Part shown: positions 8,858-24,793 of the stretch, piece by piece
How the letters are laid out: the number at the start of each line of letters is the position of its first letter
How positions within the stretch are numbered: position 1 is the first letter of the stretch
Origin: Bacillota bacterium
Lineage (GTDB): Bacteria; Bacillota; Sulfobacillia; Sulfobacillales; Sulfobacillaceae
DNA length: 64,000 nt
Reading direction: 5' to 3'
NCBI GenBank assembly: GCA_026627065.1
Contig: JAPNUO010000004.1
Coordinates: 124,001-188,000, forward strand
Notes under the pieces: model-generated
Databases searched by the model: none
The model's input: the letters and a program-made list of their open reading frames with translations, nothing else
Told to the model about the DNA's origin: nothing
Position numbers and translations under genes: made by a program

Positions 8858-9672
8858 TGAAACCGCTTGACATTTATGCGCTTATTGGACCTAGCGGCAG
8901 CGGCAAAAGTCATCGCGCTTCCTTGGTGGCGATGGACAAAGGCGTGGAGACCATTATCGATGACGGGCTCTTGATTCATCAGGGGCGGATCATCGCGGGG
9001 CGTTCGGCCAAGCGAGAAGCCACCCGCATCCAAGCGGTCAAGCGGGCGATTTTTGACGATCCCGACCATCGGGTGGAAGTGATGGCCGGCCTGCAACACC
9101 TTCAACCCCAGAGCATTTTGGTGCTGGGGACCTCGGAGCACATGATCCACCGCATCCTGGACGCCTTGGAGTTGTGGGGCAACCCCATCGAATGGATCCG
9201 CATCGAGGAGATTACCACGCCTGAGGAACGGCAGATCGCGCGCCAGATACGGCTCACCGAAGGCAAGCACGTCATCCCGGCGCCGACGGTTGAGGTGCAA
9301 AGATCCTTTTCGGGGTATTTGGTCGATCCGTTGCGGTTCATTTTCCGCAAAAAAGGCCGGCAAGTCGAAGTGGAAAAGTCCATTGTCCGGCCGACCTATT
9401 CAGGATTGGGGCGGTTTTACATCGCCGACACCGTGCTGACCGCCATTGTGGTTCACGCGGCGGGCTCGGTGCCGGAAATCGCGCGGGTTTCCAAGGTCAT
9501 GGTACAATCATCTCCGGACGGGGTTCACATTGCATTGGACGTCATGCCGCGACTTTCGCGGCGGCTGTTCCATACCTTGCACCAAGTTCAAGAAGAAGTA
9601 CGCCGTCATATCGAATTGATGACCTCCCTCAACGTCTTGTCGGTTCGAGTGGTTGCCCGTCGGTTGGGGTAA
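8857..9672 (+). CDS. P-loop ATPase fused to Asp23/Gls24-like domain
   Basis: This is a 271-residue protein. Residues 8-20 contain a clean Walker A (GPSGSGKSH), followed by a DDGLLIHQGRI block seen in Firmicutes proteins of this architecture. Residues about 185-270 look like an Asp23/Gls24 (DUF322) domain: GRFYIADTVLTAIVVHAAG and a helix ending LMTSLNVLSVRVV. Asp23 proteins are linked to envelope stress in Gram-positives; the role of the fused ATPase is unknown. It is coupled to the upstream dehydrogenase by a one-base overlap and sits 23 bases before phoP. Confidence 0.72.
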   Translation: MKPLDIYALIGPSGSGKSHRASLVAMDKGVETIIDDGLLIHQGRIIAGRSAKREATRIQAVKRAIFDDPDHRVEVMAGLQHLQPQSILVLGTSEHMIHRILDALELWGNPIEWIRIEEITTPEERQIARQIRLTEGKHVIPAPTVEVQRSFSGYLVDPLRFIFRKKGRQVEVEKSIVRPTYSGLGRFYIADTVLTAIVVHAAGSVPEIARVSKVMVQSSPDGVHIALDVMPRLSRRLFHTLHQVQEEVRRHIELMTSLNVLSVRVVARRLG

Positions 9673-9695
9673 GATTCGTCTAGAGAGGCGAGATC

Positions 9696-10376
9696 ATGCA
9701 GCGAGTGCTGGTGGTAGACGACGAAACCGCGATCGTGGAGCTCGTGCGGTATCATTTAAGCCGCGAGGGATTCCAAGTCGAGGCCTTGGACAACGGGCAG
9801 GCGGCGGTCGAACGCGTGATGCACGAACCGTTTGATTTGATCATTCTTGACGTGATGCTGCCGGGCATGTCGGGCCTCGACGCGTGCCGCGCTATTCGCC
9901 AGCAGAGCGACGTACCCATTATCATGCTGACGGCGCGCAAAGACGAAGTGGATCGCGTGCTGGGGCTGGAGCTTGGGGCGGACGACTACGTGACCAAGCC
10001 ATTCTCCCCGCGCGAACTGGTGGCGCGCGTGAAAGCCATCCTGCGGCGCAGCCAGAAAGGGCGGGAAGACAGCGGCGAGATTCGCTATCCGGGGCTGGAA
10101 GTGGACGTCGATCGGCGAACCGTGACGGTGGACGGACGGCCCGTCAATTTGACCTTCACGGAATTTGAGCTGTTGACGATTCTGGCGCGCCATCCGGGAC
10201 GGGCGTTCAGCCGGGAGGAGCTCTTGGTGCGGGTGTGGGGCGAGGACTTTTACGGAGATGCCAGGACGGTTGATGTTCACATTCGTCACGTACGGGAGAA
10301 ATTGCAGGAGGATCCCCAGAATCCCCGGTTTATTGAAACAGTCCGGGGCATCGGATATCGGTTTAAGACCCCATGA
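9696..10376 (+). CDS. phoP: OmpR-family response regulator of the phosphate system
   Basis: This 226-residue regulator has a receiver domain with the acidic pair VVDDE, the phospho-acceptor Asp in LIILDVMLPG, and the conserved Lys in VTKPFSPREL. A winged-helix DNA-binding domain follows, seen as FTEFELLTILARHPGRAFSR and VDVHIRHVREKL...VRGIGYRF. Placement directly before a PhoR-like kinase and pst genes supports PhoP/PhoB. ATG follows AGAGGCGAG, and the stop overlaps the kinase start. Confidence 0.92.
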   Translation: MQRVLVVDDETAIVELVRYHLSREGFQVEALDNGQAAVERVMHEPFDLIILDVMLPGMSGLDACRAIRQQSDVPIIMLTARKDEVDRVLGLELGADDYVTKPFSPRELVARVKAILRRSQKGREDSGEIRYPGLEVDVDRRTVTVDGRPVNLTFTEFELLTILARHPGRAFSREELLVRVWGEDFYGDARTVDVHIRHVREKLQEDPQNPRFIETVRGIGYRFKTP

Positions 10377-11767
10377 AGCACTTTAGACGGGCCAATATGT
10401 GGCTGGTCGTGGGCGCGCTAGGGCTAGCCACCTTGGCGGCGGTTCTGCTTCAATGGCCTCGCGGCCCGCTATGGGCGGCGCTCATGTTGGTTGTTGCCTG
10501 GACCTGGGGCATTCGCTATCTCTTAGCCGCCCGCCGAGAGGCGCGCTTCTTGTCCGAGTCCATTGTCCAACTCAAGGATACGGTCGACCGCTGGGCATCC
10601 GGCGATCTGCTGGCCCGGGTGTATCTCGATCAGGATGATCCGTTGGATTCGCTGGCGCATGGCATGAACCGGGTGGCCGAAGTGCTGATGGAACGCACGC
10701 GCGATCTTGAACAAGATAAAAAGCAGCTGGAAGCCATTTTGACCAGTATGGCCAATGGCATCATGATTTTGAACCACGGGCTGACAATTACCCTGGTCAA
10801 CCGGGCAGCGCTGGCGATGTTTCGCATTCAAGAGACCTCGGTCACGGGCCGTCATCTTTTGGAAGTGCTCCGAGACGTCAAGATCGACGATGCGGTGCAC
10901 CGGGTGACGAGGGACGGGGGCAGCGAGACCGTGTACTGGAGTCCGCCAGACAATGAGGCCATCGTCGTGGAGGTGACCATCGGCGCCATTCCTGAGCCGC
11001 TGGGAGGCCTGGGGGCCGTGCTGGTCTCGCGTGACGTGTCTCTGCAAAGCCAGTTGGACCGCATGCGGCAAGACTTTGTCGCCAATGTCAGCCATGAGCT
11101 GCAAACGCCGCTGACGATTATTCGGGGCTTTACGGAGACGCTCCTCGAGGAGGACATCGACGAGGAGTCGCGTGAGCGCTTTACTCGCCTGATTCACGAA
11201 GAGGCGAGCCGCATGAGCCGACTCGTGGACGATTTGCTGACATTGTCCCGAATGGAGCACCATTCCCTGCCGTTCGCCGTCGAAGGGGTCGATCTGGCGG
11301 TGCTGATTGACTCGGTGGTAGCGCGCATGTTGCCGCGCGCCGAAGCCCAAGGGCTTGCGCTGGTGAATCGCATGCCGCCCGGCTTGCCGCTGGTGTCGGG
11401 CGATCCTGACCGCTTGCAGGAGGTGTTTTTGAATCTGGTGCAAAACGCTGTCCAGTATACGCCGAGTGGAGGCACGGTCACCCTCAGCGCGGAGGAAGAT
11501 GCGGCTCACGAGTGTGTTGGCGTCATCGTGGAGGATACCGGGATTGGCATTCCCCAGGCAGATTTGCCGCGGATCTTTGAACGGTTTTACCGGGTCGACA
11601 AAGCGCGATCGCGGGCGTCCGGGGGCACGGGATTGGGGCTGGCGATTGTCAAGCACATCATTGAATTGCACCATGGGCGTATAGATGTAAGTAGCGTGGT
11701 CGGACAGGGCACGCGCTTTCAGGTGTGGCTGCCGATTTACCGGGAGGCGGGGGACGCGAACGCATGA
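10373..11767 (+). CDS. phoR: PhoR-like sensor histidine kinase
   Basis: This 464-residue membrane kinase has two hydrophobic segments within residues 5-50, a HAMP-like linker, a PAS-like domain starting near residue 120 (LEAILTSMANGIMIL), the HisKA box FVANVSHELQTPL and the ATPase boxes NLVQNAVQYT, VEDTGIGIP and GGTGLGLAIVKH. No large extracytoplasmic domain separates the membrane segments, so phosphate status is probably sensed through PstB/PhoU instead of directly. It overlaps phoP by four bases and pstS by four bases. Confidence 0.9.
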   Translation: MKHFRRANMWLVVGALGLATLAAVLLQWPRGPLWAALMLVVAWTWGIRYLLAARREARFLSESIVQLKDTVDRWASGDLLARVYLDQDDPLDSLAHGMNRVAEVLMERTRDLEQDKKQLEAILTSMANGIMILNHGLTITLVNRAALAMFRIQETSVTGRHLLEVLRDVKIDDAVHRVTRDGGSETVYWSPPDNEAIVVEVTIGAIPEPLGGLGAVLVSRDVSLQSQLDRMRQDFVANVSHELQTPLTIIRGFTETLLEEDIDEESRERFTRLIHEEASRMSRLVDDLLTLSRMEHHSLPFAVEGVDLAVLIDSVVARMLPRAEAQGLALVNRMPPGLPLVSGDPDRLQEVFLNLVQNAVQYTPSGGTVTLSAEEDAAHECVGVIVEDTGIGIPQADLPRIFERFYRVDKARSRASGGTGLGLAIVKHIIELHHGRIDVSSVVGQGTRFQVWLPIYREAGDANA

Positions 11768-12537
11768 CACGAGGGCTTTGGCGTGCGGGGCTAGTTGCCC
11801 ACTTGGCTGGGGCGCTTTTGGCGGCCGCCCCGCGACACGAGGTGTCGCTGATGGGCGCGACAAGTGTCTTGCCCTACCTGCGGGCAGCGTCCGCCGCCTT
11901 CATGAGTGCCCATCCTGGGTACCGCGTGACGCTCGCCGGCGGGGGATCTGTCGCAGGCTTGGTGGAAGTCAGTCGTGGCCGCGTCGACCTGGCTGTCGCG
12001 GATATTCCGCCGCGGTCGGAATGGACGCAGGGCGTGCAACTGTGTCACACAGCGCTCGGCCGCCTACCGATTCTCTTCATTGCCCACCAGGGGCTGGTGA
12101 CCCATCTTAGCGCGACCCAGCTGAGAGAAATTCTGGTGGGGCGCATTCGCAACTGGAGCGCCGTAGGCGGTCCGCATGAGCGCATCGTGGTGGTGAGCCG
12201 CTCCTTGGCGTCCGGGGCACTTCAGGTGGTCGAGCGCCAGCTCTTGGGCGGCCAGCGGGTGACGTCCCACGCGATTGTGATGCTGTCCAACGGAGCGGTA
12301 TTCACGACGGTGCGGGAAACCCCAGGAGCAATCGGGTATGTGGAGTCGGGACAGCCGCCTTCGGGGGTGGCGATCCTTCAAGTCGACCAGCACCGTTTCG
12401 CGCGCCACGATCCGGGGGCCTGGCCATATTACGCCGTCCCGACGTTGTACTGGCGCTGCCCGGGGGATCGGCGCGTGCGTGATGTCGCGGGTTACCTCGC
12501 GTCGCAGCCGTGGCGGCGCGAATTTGGACTGTTTTGA
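11764..12537 (+). CDS. pstS: Phosphate ABC transporter substrate-binding protein, short, no lipobox
   Basis: This 257-residue PstS-like protein has a signal-like N-terminus (about 22 residues, ending LAAAPRHEV) and the phosphate-loop patterns GATSVLPYLRAA, GGGSVAGLVEVSRGRVDLAVAD and NGAVFTTVRETPGAIGYVE. It is short for PstS and has no Cys at the signal end, so it is not an evident lipoprotein, which is unusual for a Gram-positive binding protein. The ATG overlaps the phoR stop (ATGA). Its place before pstCAB supports the assignment. Confidence 0.8.
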   Translation: MTRGLWRAGLVAHLAGALLAAAPRHEVSLMGATSVLPYLRAASAAFMSAHPGYRVTLAGGGSVAGLVEVSRGRVDLAVADIPPRSEWTQGVQLCHTALGRLPILFIAHQGLVTHLSATQLREILVGRIRNWSAVGGPHERIVVVSRSLASGALQVVERQLLGGQRVTSHAIVMLSNGAVFTTVRETPGAIGYVESGQPPSGVAILQVDQHRFARHDPGAWPYYAVPTLYWRCPGDRRVRDVAGYLASQPWRREFGLF

Positions 12538-12544
12538 GGGAACG

Positions 12545-13399
12545 ATGCGGGATCAGCAGCGCGAGAAGGTCATCCAATCTGTGACGTGGGGGCTTGGCGG
12601 CATCTTTGTCCTCCTGGGGTTCGGACTCATGGCTATGGTATTGGTGGGGGCCTGGCCCACGTTGGCGGAGCCCCATGCGTTGGCCCGGCTCTTGTCTCCC
12701 ACCTGGGATCCGATGCGCGACCAGTGGGGGCTCTTGCCGTTTTTGCTGGGTACGGCAGTAGTCACCTGCCTCGCGCTGGCCATCGTCGTGCCTCTGGCCT
12801 TGGCCACCGGGATCAGCATCAGCCGCATGCTGCCGTGGTCGCTGAGGCCTCAAGCGGTACGCCTCTTGGCGGCGTTAACAGCCATTCCCTCGGTGGTGTT
12901 TGGCTGGTGGGGGTTAGAGACAGTCGTGCCGGCGGTGCGAATCCTGGGGGGCCAGGCTGGGTTTAGTTTGCTGGCGGCGGCCATCGTCTTGGCGCTCATG
13001 CTCTGGCCCACCCTCGGCTTCTTGTTTGCGGAAGCGCTTATGAAGGTGCCGCGGTCATATGTGGAGGCGTCGGCGGCTCTGGGCGCCAGCGACGATCAGA
13101 CCTTGGTGCGGATTCTCATCCCTTCTGCCTGGCCTCAACTGATGAACGCGTTTTTAGTGGCCGTCGCGCGAGGCTTGGGGGAAACAGTGGCTGTGCAAAT
13201 GGTGATTGGCGGGCAGGTAGCCATGCCGGCGGGGCTCTTAAGTCCAGGGGCGACCTTAACGACACAACTCTTGACCGATGCCACGCTGTTTCCTCCCGGG
13301 ACCCGGGGACATGCCGCGTTGGATGCGATGGCATTGGCACTCTTGGCGGCGATGGGGCTTCTCGTGCGCCTGAGCGCGAGGTGGCAGGGACAGCCATGA
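12545..13399 (+). CDS. pstC: Phosphate ABC transporter permease PstC
   Basis: This 284-residue inner-membrane permease has about six transmembrane segments and the binding-protein-dependent transport loop EASAALGASDDQTLVRILIP. ATTGP-type features such as ARGLGETVAVQMVIGG match the Pst pair. The ATG at 12545 was chosen because it lies eight bases after the pstS stop with GAGGGAACG in front. Its 3' end overlaps pstA by four bases. Confidence 0.9.
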   Translation: MRDQQREKVIQSVTWGLGGIFVLLGFGLMAMVLVGAWPTLAEPHALARLLSPTWDPMRDQWGLLPFLLGTAVVTCLALAIVVPLALATGISISRMLPWSLRPQAVRLLAALTAIPSVVFGWWGLETVVPAVRILGGQAGFSLLAAAIVLALMLWPTLGFLFAEALMKVPRSYVEASAALGASDDQTLVRILIPSAWPQLMNAFLVAVARGLGETVAVQMVIGGQVAMPAGLLSPGATLTTQLLTDATLFPPGTRGHAALDAMALALLAAMGLLVRLSARWQGQP

Positions 13400-14226
13400 G
13401 GCGGGGACGGCTTTTGCACCATCTGGCGTTCTTCGTCATGCTGGGGGCCGTGTTGGTGATGGCCGGACTGCTGCTCGATGTGGTGCGCGAAGGGTTGCCG
13501 CACCTGACATGGCAGTTTTTAACCTCGGCGCCGAAGGAGCGGGGAGAGGGCGGCGGCATCGGACCGGAAATCGTCAACACGATCGTCATGGTCGGCGGCG
13601 CGATGATTGTGACCGCGCCCCTTGGGCTCTTGGTGGGAATGTCGCAGGTGGAGTGGAGGCCGCCGCATGCGGTGGTCAGCGTCTTCGACCAGGTGCGCGC
13701 CACTTGGCTCAGCATTCCCAGTGTTGTGCTCGGCTTTTTAGTCTACCGCGTGGCCATCGCTTGGTGGCATTGGCCCTTGTCGGTGGTGACCGGCGTCTTG
13801 GCGCTGTGCGTGATGAACTGGCCTATGATGGTTTCCGTGGCGGTGACCGCACTGAGAAACGTCCCCGCCACATACCGCGAAGCGTCGTGGGCTCTCGGGG
13901 CCACACGCAGCCAGACGGTGCGCCGAGTCGTTCTTCCCGCCGCGCTCGGAGAACTGATCAACGGGTGGGGCTGGGCGATGGCGCGCCTCGCAGGCGAATC
14001 GGCGGCACTCATCATGACGGCCGGACTGAACGTGTCGACGCATTGGAGCGCCTGGGGCCCAGGGGAGACCCTGGCCGTCTACATCTGGTACGTCCGGACC
14101 GAAGGATACGGCGCGCGCGGTAGCGGAGTGGCGGCAGCCACCGCGCTGACATTAATGCTGCTGATTGCCCTGATTTTGTGGGTCAGCGGACGCCTGAGCG
14201 ACTGGCGACAACATCCCGGACGGTGA
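13396..14226 (+). CDS. pstA: Phosphate ABC transporter permease PstA
   Basis: This 276-residue permease has about six membrane segments and the EAA loop YREASWALGATRSQTVRRVV followed by LAGESAALIMTAG, the PstA counterpart of the PstC segment. The block GEGGGIGPEIVNTIVMV is typical of PstA. The ATG overlaps the pstC stop (ATGA). Together with PstC it forms the membrane channel of the high-affinity phosphate importer. Confidence 0.9.
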   Translation: MRRGRLLHHLAFFVMLGAVLVMAGLLLDVVREGLPHLTWQFLTSAPKERGEGGGIGPEIVNTIVMVGGAMIVTAPLGLLVGMSQVEWRPPHAVVSVFDQVRATWLSIPSVVLGFLVYRVAIAWWHWPLSVVTGVLALCVMNWPMMVSVAVTALRNVPATYREASWALGATRSQTVRRVVLPAALGELINGWGWAMARLAGESAALIMTAGLNVSTHWSAWGPGETLAVYIWYVRTEGYGARGSGVAAATALTLMLLIALILWVSGRLSDWRQHPGR

Positions 14227-14251
14227 TTTGGCAAAGAAGGTTGGGGACGCT

Positions 14252-15010
14252 ATGGCACCGACAATACGCACCGAGCATCTCAGCGTGAGTTATCACCGCA
14301 CACCGGTGCTCCACCAAATTTCGTTGGAGGCTGCCGGGGGCGAAGTGTTGGCCCTTATTGGCCCCTCGGGGTGCGGCAAGTCGACTTTTCTCCGCGCCTT
14401 AAACCGCTTGGTGGAAGAAACTCCCGGCGCGCGGGTAGAAGGACGCGTCTACCTGGGGAACATGAATATCTATGCGCCGTCGGTCGACGTGACGCAGCTA
14501 AGGCGGCGGGTGGGGATGGTGTTCCAAGCGCCGAATCCCTTCCCTTTTAGCATTTTTGACAATGTCGCCTACGGTCCTCGGCTCCACGGAGTCACCGACG
14601 CGGGAGAACTGCGGCGCATCGTCGAGCGCAGCCTGCAGGAAGCGGCGCTATGGGACGAGGTCCGGGGTAAATTGCGCCGGCCGGCCCTGACGCTGTCAGG
14701 AGGCCAGCAGCAGCGGCTCTGCATTGCGCGGGCGTTGGCGGTCGATCCCGAGGTCTTGTTGCTGGACGAACCGACTGCGGCCCTGGATCCTCTGTCCACG
14801 GAAAAAATCGAAGAATTGATTGCGAATTTGCGTGGGCGCTATACCATTGTGATGGTGACCCACAACTTGAGACAAGCGGCACGGATTTCAGACCGCACGG
14901 CGTTTTTTGCCGAAGGGCGCCTGGTGGAAGTGGGCTGGACGCGGCAAATGTTCACGGCGCCCCAGGATCCGCGGACGGAGCAGTACCTGACCGGCCGCTA
15001 TCAGCCCTAA
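14252..15010 (+). CDS. pstB: Phosphate ABC transporter ATPase PstB
   Basis: This 252-residue ATPase has Walker A GPSGCGKST, the Q-loop segment VFQAPNPFPFSIFDNVAYGPR that is diagnostic of PstB, signature LSGGQQQRLCIARAL and Walker B VLLLDEPTAALDP, then the switch His in VTHNLRQAAR. The ATG at 14252 is preceded by GGTTGGGG and gives the usual PstB N-terminus; an in-frame TTG at 14228 has a poorer site. Confidence 0.95.
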   Translation: MAPTIRTEHLSVSYHRTPVLHQISLEAAGGEVLALIGPSGCGKSTFLRALNRLVEETPGARVEGRVYLGNMNIYAPSVDVTQLRRRVGMVFQAPNPFPFSIFDNVAYGPRLHGVTDAGELRRIVERSLQEAALWDEVRGKLRRPALTLSGGQQQRLCIARALAVDPEVLLLDEPTAALDPLSTEKIEELIANLRGRYTIVMVTHNLRQAARISDRTAFFAEGRLVEVGWTRQMFTAPQDPRTEQYLTGRYQP

Positions 15011-15045
15011 CCCGCTATGGAGCGTCTGAGAGGGAGGGAGCGTCA

Positions 15046-17985
<2,940 letters not shown>

Positions 17986-17989
17986 CGCG

Positions 17990-18753
17990 ATGCGGCGAAC
18001 GAGCCTCATGGTGGCGAACTGGAAAATGTATAAGACCATTCCGGCCGCGCGCGCATTTGCGTTGGAACTTGTGCGTCGACTGGAGGCAACGCCCCCGAGC
18101 GAGGCCTTGGTTCAGGTGCTGTGCCCGACGGCGCTTGCCTTGGCGGCGGTCGCCGAGCGGTTACGCGGAAGTGCCATCCGGGTGGGGGCGCAAAACCTGG
18201 ATTTAGGGAGCGAAGGTCCGAAAACGGGGGCCTTGTCCGCGTACTTGCTGCGGGATGCGGGTGCGGAATACGTCATTGTGGGGCATTCGGAGCGCCGCCA
18301 AGAATTCGGCGAGGACGACGAGCTCATCGCGAGGAAGACGGCGGCCGCGTTAGCCGGCGGACTAACCCCGATCGTCTGCGTCGGCGAGACGCGTCAAGAG
18401 CGCGACGGTGGGTTAACCGCAGCGCGGGTGTCCGAACAGGTCAGGCAAGTGTTGGCTCAGGTGACGGCGGGCAGTGACCTCGTCGTGGCATACGAGCCCG
18501 TGTGGGCCATTGGCAGTGGCCATACGCCAACCGCATCGGAGGCGGAAGAGGTGGCGCGCCTTATCCGGGAGTTGGTGGAAGAGGCCTGGCCCGGACGCGG
18601 AGCGGCAGTGCAGGTGCTCTACGGCGGGTCGGTCAACCGCGACACGATTCGAACCTTTGCTGAACATACGTCGTTTGATGGAGTGCTTGTGGGCGGCGCC
18701 TCCCTTGACGTCGGCCATTGGCTGGACATCATTCAAAGGTGGGGTGAGGTGCG

Positions 18754-18760
<7 letters not shown>
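17990..18760 (+). CDS. tpiA: Triosephosphate isomerase
   Basis: This 256-residue TIM-barrel enzyme has the catalytic Asn and Lys in VANWKMYKT, His in VIVGHSERRQ, Glu in VVAYEPVWAIGSG and the phosphate-binding YGGSVNRDT loop. ATG follows AGGAGGGCTAGCG, four bases after pgk. The stop overlaps the gpmI start. Confidence 0.96.
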
Positions 18761-22579
<3,819 letters not shown>

Positions 22580-22587
22580 TTATCCTA

Positions 22588-22616
22588 TTGCATTCCTCGG
22601 AAAAATGGGATAGGCT
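22588..22616 (+). promoter_or_regulatory. Candidate promoter for the peroxiredoxin gene
   Basis: TTGCAT at 22588-22593 and TAGGCT at 22611-22616 are separated by 17 bases and lie just upstream of the ribosome site at 22630. It is the only plausible sigma-A-type pair in the short gap after the HAD gene. Confidence 0.4.
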
Positions 22617-22648
22617 AAAGGCGATGGTTGGAAGGAGGAATGTGTGAC

Positions 22649-23305
22649 ATGTCTGAAGAGACGGTAGAAGTCAGAAGCTTACCCCGGATTAACGATCCGG
22701 CACCGGATTTTGAGGCAGACACGACGCATGGGCGCATTCGCCTGTCGGACTACAGGGGCAAGTGGGTGATGCTGTTTTCGCATCCGGCGGATTTTACGCC
22801 TGTCTGCACGACCGAGTTTGTCGCGTTTGCTCAGGCCTATCCAGAATTTCAAAAGCGCAATGTGGAGCTAATTGGGCTCTCGGTCGACTCGGTGCCCTCC
22901 CACCTGGCGTGGACCTATTACATTGAAAAAGAGTTGGGCGTCCATATTCCCTATCCGATTATTGCGGACTTGAAAATGGAAGTGAGCCGCCTCTACGGGA
23001 TGATCCACCCCAACGACAGCAACACCAATACGGTGCGGAGCGTGTTTTTCATTGACGACCAAGGGCTGATTCGGGCCATGATTTATTACCCGCTGTCGCT
23101 GGGACGCAGCGTGCCGGAGCTTTTGCGGGTGTTCGATGCGCTGCAGTTCAACCAGCGGGAGAAGCTTTCGACGCCGGTCAACTGGACGCCGGGCGAACCA
23201 GCCGTTTATCCCGCTCCGGCCACGCAAGAAGCCTTAGCCGAGCGCCTGGCCAGCGATCAAGGCAAGCCCAATCTCAAGACGTGGTGGCTGAAAACCACAT
23301 CTTAA
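22649..23305 (+). CDS. Peroxiredoxin, 1-Cys (Prx6) type
   Basis: This 218-residue peroxidase reduces peroxides through the peroxidatic Cys in HPADFTPVCTTEF. FIDDQGLIRAMIYYPLSLGR and the extended C-terminal domain (STPVNWTPGE...LKTWWLKT) are typical of the Prx6 class. No second resolving Cys is evident. The ATG at 22649 lies ten bases after GGAAGGAGG; the ATG at 22640 is too close to it. A strong terminator follows, so the gene forms its own unit. Confidence 0.92.
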   Translation: MSEETVEVRSLPRINDPAPDFEADTTHGRIRLSDYRGKWVMLFSHPADFTPVCTTEFVAFAQAYPEFQKRNVELIGLSVDSVPSHLAWTYYIEKELGVHIPYPIIADLKMEVSRLYGMIHPNDSNTNTVRSVFFIDDQGLIRAMIYYPLSLGRSVPELLRVFDALQFNQREKLSTPVNWTPGEPAVYPAPATQEALAERLASDQGKPNLKTWWLKTTS

Positions 23306-23330
23306 GCGAATTAAGACAAACGTCCGAGCG

Positions 23331-23356
23331 CCCCGGGAGTATTCCCGGGGTTTTTT
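23331..23356 (+). terminator. Rho-independent terminator after peroxiredoxin
   Basis: CCCCGGGA and TCCCGGGG form an eight-pair stem around a GTAT loop and are followed by six T. Confidence 0.93.
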
Positions 23357-23466
23357 CTGGCGGTCCACCACGGGCCCAGCACGAACGTGAAGGCTCCTTG
23401 ACGGCGGTCACCTTTGTCGGCTCCCTGCCGTATCATGCAGCATCACCAACGGAGGGTGGGGAGATC

Positions 23467-24780
23467 GTGACTGCCGAACAAGAATTTGATCAGGGACGGC
23501 TGGGGCCCTTTCACTATCGATTGCTGACCGTAGCGGGTTTAGGCACGTTATTTGATTCGATGGACGTGGGGATCGTCTCCTTTGTGATGGCCGCCTTGAT
23601 TTCTGCCTGGCGTCTTGATCCCTTTTGGATCGGCATTGTCGGCAGCATCAATTTGGTGGGCATGGCAATCGGGGCGGCTTTGGCGGGCTCGCTGGCCGAT
23701 CGCATGGGACGTCGCCAAATCTTTCTGCTGACGCTCTTGATTTATTCCGTCGCGACAGGACTGTCGGGGCTTTCCATTGCCCTGTGGATGCTGTTGCTGT
23801 GTCGATTTGTGGTCGGGTTAGGCCTGGGCGGAGAACTTCCGGTGACTACCACGATGGTGACCGAATTTTTGCCGCAGCGCGATCGGGGACGCGGCATTGT
23901 TTTGCTCGAGAGTTTTTGGGCGGTCGGCTGGCTGGTCGCATCCCTTGTGGCCTTTCTCGTCATTCCTCTTTGGGGATGGCGTGCCGCCTTCTTGTTGGGC
24001 ACGCTGCCAGCCCTTTATGTGTTGTACCTGCGGCGCGGGATCCCGGAGTCGCCGCGCTTTCTTATGCGCACCGGCCATCCTCAGGAAGCGCGCCGCATCA
24101 TGAGCATGGTCCAAGGCCGCGAGGTGGCCGCCACGGAGATCGCAGGCCCCACCCGTGTGACGCGCCCGCGCCTCACGGCGTTATTCCGGCCGCCCTTCCG
24201 GCAAAGGACCGCCATGCTCTGGGCCCTATGGCTGGGCATGAATTTTGCCTATTACGGCATGTTCTTATGGCTGCCCTCAGTGCTGGTGGACCGTGGGTTC
24301 TCGCTGGTCAATTCGTTTGGCTACACCCTTATCGTCACGGCCGCAGAGCTTCCCGGATATTTGTCTGCAGCCTGGTTGATTGACCGCTTCGGGCGCAAGC
24401 CTGTGCTGGTAACGTACGTCGCCTTGACCGCACTCTTTGCGGCCCTGTTTGGGCATGCGACGGGGGTGGCAGCCGTGTTGTGGTTTGGCTGCCTCTTGGC
24501 GTTTTTCAACCTCGGAGCCTGGGGCACGACGTATGCCTACACGGCGGAGCAATATCCGACGCTCCTCCGCGGGACCGGCTCGGGGTGGGCGATGGGGGTG
24601 GGCAGGATCGGCGGCATCGTGGGTCCGACGATTGTGGGAACATTGTTGGCGAGCCACCTCCAGGTGGCTGGCGTGTTTTGGATCTTTACGGCCGTGCTGA
24701 TTGCCGTGGCTCTTGTTGTTGCTGTGTTGGGGAAGGAAACGCGGCAGCGCGCCATGGCGGACATCGAGATCGGGTCTTAA
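23467..24780 (+). CDS. MFS transporter (sugar/aromatic acid porter type)
   Basis: This 437-residue transporter has about twelve membrane segments. The signature between helices 2 and 3 reads GSLADRMGRRQIF, the helix-4 region GLGLGGELPVTTTMVTEFLPQRDRG and the PESPRFL motif after helix 6 are typical of sugar or aromatic-acid porters, and DRFGRKPVLV marks the second half. The substrate is not determinable. GTG at 23467 follows GGAGGGTGGGGAG. Confidence 0.85.
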   Translation: MTAEQEFDQGRLGPFHYRLLTVAGLGTLFDSMDVGIVSFVMAALISAWRLDPFWIGIVGSINLVGMAIGAALAGSLADRMGRRQIFLLTLLIYSVATGLSGLSIALWMLLLCRFVVGLGLGGELPVTTTMVTEFLPQRDRGRGIVLLESFWAVGWLVASLVAFLVIPLWGWRAAFLLGTLPALYVLYLRRGIPESPRFLMRTGHPQEARRIMSMVQGREVAATEIAGPTRVTRPRLTALFRPPFRQRTAMLWALWLGMNFAYYGMFLWLPSVLVDRGFSLVNSFGYTLIVTAAELPGYLSAAWLIDRFGRKPVLVTYVALTALFAALFGHATGVAAVLWFGCLLAFFNLGAWGTTYAYTAEQYPTLLRGTGSGWAMGVGRIGGIVGPTIVGTLLASHLQVAGVFWIFTAVLIAVALVVAVLGKETRQRAMADIEIGS

Positions 24781-24793
24781 CGGCGAGCGGAGT

